Below are positions 5,678 through 9,186 of a stretch of 9,186 bases of DNA, one piece after another. The notes beneath the pieces are model-generated. The model was given only the letters and a program-made list of their open reading frames with translations. It was not told the origin of the DNA and searched no databases. Position numbers and translations under genes: made by a program. Position 1 is the first letter of the stretch. Each line of letters opens with the position of its first letter. Source of the stretch: DAOUMU01 sp034409055 (GTDB taxonomy: Bacteria; Chloroflexota; Anaerolineae; 4572-78; J111); NCBI GenBank assembly GCA_034409055.1, contig DAOUMU010000341.1, positions 1 to 9,186 on the forward strand, read 5' to 3'.

Positions 5678-5705
5678 TTGCAAATTAACCACCGGGTGTT
5701 ATACT
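5678..5705 (+). promoter_or_regulatory. Extended -10 promoter of the oxoamine synthase gene
   Basis: TTGCAA (5678-5683) and TATACT (5700-5705) are separated by 16 bp. TG at 5697-5698 makes an extended -10. A short imperfect dyad, CACC-G-GGTG (5690-5698), overlaps the spacer and could be an operator. The start near 5712 gives a 215-nt leader that contains the C/G-run hairpins. A second TATACT at 5727-5732 lacks a well-placed -35. Confidence 0.45.
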
Positions 5706-5786
5706 TTGCCCACTAACCAGAGAAGCTATACTTGGTGCCTTTGCAGGCCCAAATGTTAATTGGTTCAACGCGGATTGGATGGGTAA

Positions 5787-5843
5787 CGGCCCCCCTAACC
5801 CCCCAGAGGGGGGAATTTTACCGTATTCACCCCCCTTTGGGGG
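5787..5843. repeat. C/G-run double hairpin
   Basis: Three C6 runs (5790-5795, 5799-5804, 5830-5835) and matching G runs (5808-5813, 5839-5843) form two adjacent hairpins: C6-AGA-G6 (5799-5813), then C/G runs around TTT (5830-5843). Alternative pairings between the two are possible. The first hairpin is followed by AATTTTA, so it could also end radC transcripts. Elements of this look are often scattered in repeat-rich bacterial genomes; the copy number here cannot be seen. Confidence 0.6.
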
Positions 5844-5926
5844 ACCAGCTTTCGATCCCTCAAATCCACGTAGAGCTGTTAATTTTTAGGGATTCTCGGT
5901 AAAGTTATCAGGAGAGAAAAGACCCT

Positions 5927-7147
5927 ATGGTTTTACCAAAGGATGGCAACAATCCCATCGCCTGGCGTATCCAGCAAATGAATGAGCGAGTGCGTTCGGC
6001 CAAGGGGCAAGACCTTTATCTTTATTTGCAAGCGGCAGAAGAGATTGATGGCGTTCATGTAACAATCAATGGCCGCAGAATGTTACAGTTTGCCTCTTAC
6101 GCCTACCTAAACTTGTTGGGGCACCCTAAAATCAAGGCGGCAGCAGAAGCAGCTTTGGCAGAATTTGGCCCAGGTACCCACGGTGTTCGTGTCTTGGCCG
6201 GAACGACCCGCCTTCATGTTGACTTAGAGGAAACGATTGCCCGTTTTAAGGGGACAGAAGAGGCCATGGTGCTGTCTAGCGGCTACGTTACCAACCTGGG
6301 CGTTATCGCCGCTCTATTGGGTCGTAATGACGTAGTGATTTCCGATAAGCTCAATCACGCCAGTATCGTCGATGGTTGTCTGCTTTCACGAGCCAAATTT
6401 GTCCGCTTTGATCACAATGATATGGAAGCCCTGGAAAAAGCTTTGTTCAAGGCCCCCAAAGATACGGGCAAGTTGGTCGTGTTGGATGCCGTGTTCAGTA
6501 TGGACGGCGATATCATTAACTTACCGGAGGTAATTCATCTCTGCCGGAAATATAAAGCAATGCTAATGGTGGACGAAGCCCACTCAGTGGGGGTATTAGG
6601 TGAAACAGGGCATGGTATTCTGGAGCACTTTGGGCTTGACAATAAAGACGGCATTGATATTCAAATGGGGACGTTGAGCAAGACTATTCCCAGCGTCGGT
6701 GGTTATATTGCTGGGAGTTCAGAGCTTATCACTTATCTCAAACATAGCGTGCGAGCTTTTGTTTTTTCGGCAGCATTACCCCCTCCCTCGGCGGCAGCAG
6801 CCATAGCCTCTTTTGAGGTGATTGAGGAAGAACCGGAGCGGGTGAAAGCTTTACAAGCCAATGTGGATTATTTTATCAAGGGACTACAGGAACGCGGCTT
6901 TAATACTCTTAACAGTGAAACCCCTATTGTCCCGATTATTACCGGCGATGATGAGCGAGCCTGGATGATGGCTAAACTTTCACAAGATGAAAACATTTTT
7001 GTGCTACCTGTTGTTTCTCCGGCTGTACCATCCGGCACCAGCCGCCTCAGAGCCAACGTCACTGCCGGTCACACCCGCGAAGAGATCGAACAGGCCATGA
7101 ATGTGTTTGAACGTGCCGGCAAGGCTGTGGGTGTGTTGCCCGGTTAA
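5927..7147 (+). CDS. Alpha-oxoamine synthase family PLP enzyme (AONS/KBL/SPT-like)
   Basis: A 406-aa PLP-dependent enzyme of the family that condenses an amino acid with an acyl-CoA and loses CO2: BioF, glycine C-acetyltransferase (KBL), serine palmitoyltransferase (SPT), 5-aminolevulinate synthase. Landmarks are GVRVLAGTTRLHVDLEE (86-102), NHAS (143-146; H144 stacks on PLP), VDEAHSVG (215-222; D216, H219), and GTLSK (248-252; K252 forms the Schiff base). Late in the chain is SRLRANVTAGHT (372-383), with the substrate-carboxylate arginine R373 or R375. The segment after K252 (TIPSVGGY) lacks the GKALGG-type loop common in BioF and KBL and recalls SPT-like or specialised members. ATG 5927 follows AGGAGAG (5910-5916) at 10 nt. 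The family is certain; the substrate is not. The neighbouring lipid kinase makes a long-chain-base role worth testing. Confidence 0.9.
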   Translation: MVLPKDGNNPIAWRIQQMNERVRSAKGQDLYLYLQAAEEIDGVHVTINGRRMLQFASYAYLNLLGHPKIKAAAEAALAEFGPGTHGVRVLAGTTRLHVDLEETIARFKGTEEAMVLSSGYVTNLGVIAALLGRNDVVISDKLNHASIVDGCLLSRAKFVRFDHNDMEALEKALFKAPKDTGKLVVLDAVFSMDGDIINLPEVIHLCRKYKAMLMVDEAHSVGVLGETGHGILEHFGLDNKDGIDIQMGTLSKTIPSVGGYIAGSSELITYLKHSVRAFVFSAALPPPSAAAAIASFEVIEEEPERVKALQANVDYFIKGLQERGFNTLNSETPIVPIITGDDERAWMMAKLSQDENIFVLPVVSPAVPSGTSRLRANVTAGHTREEIEQAMNVFERAGKAVGVLPG

Positions 7148-7181
7148 AGTAATGACAACCTTGGTAATGTTTGGCAAGAGG

Positions 7182-7235
7182 CAAAGGCCGTTGGCGGTGC
7201 GATTGTATGGCCAAACGGCCTTTGTGTTTGTTTTG
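7182..7235 (+). terminator. Intrinsic terminator after the oxoamine synthase gene
   Basis: CAAAGGCCGTT-GGC (7182-7195) pairs with GCC-AAA-CGGCCTTTG (7210-7224), with one bulged base and a 14-nt loop. The T-rich tail TGTTTGTTTTG (7225-7235) follows. It ends 18 bp before the lipid kinase start, so it could separate that gene or act as a partial attenuator. I see no good promoter between them. Confidence 0.7.
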
Positions 7236-7253
7236 TAGACCAGAGATGTAGCC

Positions 7254-8147
7254 GTGATAGGCAAAGTAAAGGTAATTCTTAATACCTACGGTGGGCGCTT
7301 GAGCGGTCAGACCAAGATAAACCAGGTAGAGCAGGCTCTGCAAGAAGTCGGAGCCGATTACCATCTGGAGCCAACAAGTGATCCAGGGCATGGGATTGAA
7401 CTGGCCCGGCAGGCTGCCCTGGCAGGCTGGCCAGTTGTGGTTGCTGCTGGGGGCGACGGCACCATCAATGAGGTAGCGAATGGGCTCATACAGGCCGCGG
7501 GTGAAGCTGAAGCGGGCATCTTGGGTATCATCCCTCTGGGCACAGCCAATGATTTAGCCCAGGCCCTGGCATTACCTGGCGACGTCAAGTCGGCCTGCCA
7601 ACGGATTATGAGCGGCAATACCCGGGTCATTGATGTTGGCCAAGTGAATAATCACTATTTTGTCAATAATTCGGCAGTGGGTCTTGAACCGGTGGTCACT
7701 GCGGCTCATGACCAGATGCGTTGGTTAAAAGGCAACGCGCGCTACATTCTGGCTGCCCTGAAAAGTATCATAAGGGCCAAACCCTGGTCTATGCGCGTGG
7801 TGTGGAACAACGGCTATTACGACGGTCCCATCACTCTGGTTTCTGTGGGCAATGGCTGCCGTACCGGAGGCGTTTTTCTGATGAATCCCCAGGCTATGCT
7901 TGACGACGGTTTATTTGATTTTGTTTATGGGGTGGGTATGAGCCGCTGGCAGTTACTCCGGCTTTTGCCTAAAACCTTGACCGGCCAGCACATTCATCAT
8001 CCGCTGGTCATCTATCGCCAAACCACCACGCTTTCCATCACCGCCTCTCCCCCTACTCCCATCCAGACCGACGGTGAAATCATCGAGAGAGAGGCGACCG
8101 AAATCAACTACCGCATTATTCCTCACAAATTGCGGGTGATTGTTTGA
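7254..8147 (+). CDS. Lipid kinase, diacylglycerol kinase catalytic domain (YegS/sphingosine kinase superfamily)
   Basis: A 297-aa cytoplasmic lipid kinase that would transfer phosphate from ATP to a lipid hydroxyl. The nucleotide loop GGDGT (66-70) is intact. PLGTANDLA (94-102), VNNSAVGLEP (137-146), DDGLFDFV (217-224) and QTDGE (271-275) are the conserved blocks of the family, and the length is typical. The first strand reads KVKVILNTYGG in place of the common NPxxG form. The start is GTG 7254: no ATG gives a full first strand (ATG 7246 is followed at once by TAG), and the ribosome-binding site is weak (AGAG at 7243-7246). Substrates in the family include diacylglycerol, undecaprenol, phosphatidylglycerol and sphingoid bases; sequence alone does not choose. 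It follows the oxoamine synthase but is set apart by a terminator hairpin. Confidence 0.88.
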   Translation: MIGKVKVILNTYGGRLSGQTKINQVEQALQEVGADYHLEPTSDPGHGIELARQAALAGWPVVVAAGGDGTINEVANGLIQAAGEAEAGILGIIPLGTANDLAQALALPGDVKSACQRIMSGNTRVIDVGQVNNHYFVNNSAVGLEPVVTAAHDQMRWLKGNARYILAALKSIIRAKPWSMRVVWNNGYYDGPITLVSVGNGCRTGGVFLMNPQAMLDDGLFDFVYGVGMSRWQLLRLLPKTLTGQHIHHPLVIYRQTTTLSITASPPTPIQTDGEIIEREATEINYRIIPHKLRVIV

Positions 8148-8149
8148 TT

Positions 8150-8194
8150 GAACAATGAATAATTGTTAATTACTCATTGTTCATTGTTAATTAC
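8150..8194. repeat. AT-rich inverted/direct repeat between kinase and methyltransferase
   Basis: GAACAATGA (8150-8158) and TCATTGTTC (8174-8182) form a 9-bp stem. ATTGTTAATTAC occurs twice (8162-8173, 8183-8194; period 21). The repeat fills almost all the space between the kinase stop and the methyltransferase ATG at 8196, where a ribosome-binding site would be expected. Confidence 0.7.
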
Positions 8195-8195
8195 C

Positions 8196-8870
8196 ATGCT
8201 GCCTCGATGGTTGATTAAAGTTGGGTTTTACCTCTTGTATCACCAACTGGCCTGGACCTATGAACTGATCGCCTGGTCAGTTTCGTTTGGGCAATGGGCC
8301 GACTGGCGAAGACTGGCCTTACAATTTATGCAGCCGGGACCAACACTGGAACTGGCCTACGGAACCGGCGTCTTTTTTGTCGATATGCTCGAGGCCGGTC
8401 ATCAGCCTGTGGGCATAGACCTTTCACCCTACATGGCCCGGCTGGCCGGTAAACGGCTGCGCCACGGGAATTTTGATGTGCGGTTGAGCCGAGCCAAAGC
8501 GCAAACCCTCCCTTTTCCCTCCAACTACTTTGCCAATGTGGTGGCTACTTTTCCCACCGACTACATGCTGGTTAGTGATACCCTGGCTGAAATTCACCGG
8601 GTTTTGAAAAGTGAAGCAGAGGGGGCAGTTGGCCGACTGATCATCGTCGCCGAGGGGGAGTTGCACGGTCCCTGGCCCATCTGCCCTTTTATTGACTGGC
8701 TCTACAAAATCACCAACCAACGTAGTATCCCTCCGGCCAAACCGCTCAACTTGTTAGCAGCCCACAATTTTGAAGCCCGCTGGGCAATGGCCGAGCATCA
8801 AGGGGCGCGGGCCCGTCTCCTGATTGCCCATAAGCGTGAGAAAGTAGCTTCCGGTGAGAGAACCTCATAG
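8196..8870 (+). CDS. Class I SAM-dependent methyltransferase
   Basis: A 224-aa methyltransferase with the Rossmann-type SAM fold. Motif I is LELAYGTG (51-58), the acidic residue after strand 2 is D75 in VGIDLS, and the post-motif region AQTLPFPSNYFANVVATFP (102-120) fits the Ubie/Methyltransf_11 pattern; EIHRVLK (132-138) precedes the next strand. An N-terminal part (about 8-35), rich in aromatic and hydrophobic residues, may be amphipathic and bind the membrane. ATG 8196 is chosen; upstream in-frame TTG codons lie inside an AT-rich repeat. No Shine-Dalgarno sequence is visible, so translation may depend on coupling with the kinase 48 bp upstream. The substrate is unknown; the neighbour suggests a lipid or quinone, but small molecules are equally possible. 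Confidence 0.85.
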   Translation: MLPRWLIKVGFYLLYHQLAWTYELIAWSVSFGQWADWRRLALQFMQPGPTLELAYGTGVFFVDMLEAGHQPVGIDLSPYMARLAGKRLRHGNFDVRLSRAKAQTLPFPSNYFANVVATFPTDYMLVSDTLAEIHRVLKSEAEGAVGRLIIVAEGELHGPWPICPFIDWLYKITNQRSIPPAKPLNLLAAHNFEARWAMAEHQGARARLLIAHKREKVASGERTS

Positions 8871-9121
8871 AGCGGCCAGGCAAGTAAGACGTAATTTGCT
8901 GATGACACTAAAAAACACGGGGATTTCAATGAATTTCATCAACCTCAGTGTCTCAATGATTCAAACTAGATAAGTCATTACGCTTCACGTCATCTGCCCT
9001 ACGGGTTTACGTCACTTGCCCTGTGGGTTCACGAGTTGGCTGGCGGCATCGAGCGGAAGCAGCAATTCCCGGTTTGGAAAAATAGAGCAGAGAAGATTTA
9101 GGCCAGGAAAGGAGAGAGGGG
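8871..9121. other. Gene-free spacer with short repeats
   Basis: No frame here reads as a protein. Two features stand out. GACACT (8904-8909) and AGTGTC (8947-8952) bracket a palindrome-rich stretch around TTCAATGAA. A 22-bp unit of the form ACGTCA..TGCCCT..GGGTT is repeated in tandem at 8987-9008 and 9009-9030. From 9031 on the sequence is purine-rich on the plus strand and leads to the right-edge start signals. Confidence 0.6.
8987..9030. repeat. Two-copy 22-bp tandem repeat
   Basis: The copies at 8987-9008 and 9009-9030 agree in most positions (shared ACGTCA, TGCCCT and GGGTT) and are followed by the first bases of a third (ACG). Each contains CCCTACGGG or CCCTGTGGG, a small dyad. No function is evident. 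Confidence 0.6.
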
Positions 9122-9127
9122 TATAAT
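9122..9127 (+). promoter_or_regulatory. Probable -10 box of the right-edge gene
   Basis: A perfect TATAAT in a purine-rich stretch. The -35 is poor (best is TTTAGG at 9097-9102, 19 bp away). Transcription would begin near 9134, about 30 nt before the GTG at 9164, consistent with a normal short leader. Confidence 0.35.
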
Positions 9128-9163
9128 CGCAGCAACCAAAGGGGACAGAGGAGAAAAAAGATA

Positions 9164-9186
9164 GTGCGACCGATAACAACGAAGAG
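9164..9186 (+). CDS. Possible start of a gene cut by the right edge
   Basis: GTG at 9164 follows GAGGAG (9148-9153) at 10 nt and a TATAAT about 37 bp upstream. The frame is open for the seven codons available (Met-Arg-Pro-Ile-Thr-Thr-Lys). Only initiation signals support this; no product can be named. Confidence 0.4.

Noticed and set aside
8163..8195. TTG start giving an 11-residue longer methyltransferase
   Set aside because: The added residues come entirely from the AT-rich repeat, and no ribosome-binding site supports them.

Overview
The window looks like a stretch of bacterial chromosome, not a mobile island. Its GC content is moderate, and its gene set and many short intergenic repeats suggest a Chloroflexota (Anaerolineae-like) genome. 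That assignment is inferred from gene style (a fused cytochrome b with an extra C-terminal domain, Tat-anchored Rieske, diheme cytochrome c, repeat-rich spacers). There is no rRNA or phylogenetic marker here to prove it.

Positions 1-384 are a divergent regulatory region. A minus-strand gene starts at position 10 and leaves the window to the left, with its own promoter. A plus-strand promoter with a perfect extended -10 at 162-170 drives the first operon. Positions 385-3578 hold that operon, which encodes a quinol:cytochrome c oxidoreductase (bc1/b6f type): a Rieske iron-sulfur protein with a Tat signal anchor, a seven-helix cytochrome b that joins the b6 and subunit IV parts and carries about 125 extra C-terminal residues, and an N-terminally anchored diheme cytochrome c. 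Together they would oxidise membrane quinol and pass electrons to an extracytoplasmic acceptor while building proton-motive force.

Positions 3579-4075 carry no gene but are dense in structure: a 38-bp-period tandem hairpin repeat that includes a minus-facing terminator, a MITE-like 139-153 bp element with terminal inverted repeats, a bidirectional intrinsic terminator, and an unexplained 135-bp inverted-repeat block. A small SCP2 sterol-carrier-type protein is then read on the minus strand (4408 to 4076). Its near-consensus promoter lies back to back with a second strong promoter that drives a small cupin and the RadC JAMM-domain protein (4588-5640).

After a 286-bp spacer with an orphan ribosome-binding site, an extended -10 promoter and C/G-run hairpins, the last block (5927-8867) encodes an alpha-oxoamine synthase (BioF/KBL/serine palmitoyltransferase family), a YegS/diacylglycerol-kinase-like lipid kinase and a class I SAM methyltransferase. 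The three are co-oriented, but a terminator hairpin lies between the first two and an AT-rich repeat between the last two. A role in lipid head-group or long-chain-base metabolism is a reasonable but unproven reading. The last 316 bases hold short repeats and, at the very edge, what looks like the promoter, ribosome-binding site and GTG start of the next gene. I do not see a clearly new defence or mobile system. The least explained items are the C-terminal domain of cytochrome b, the structured block at 3925-4059, and the AONS/lipid kinase/methyltransferase grouping.
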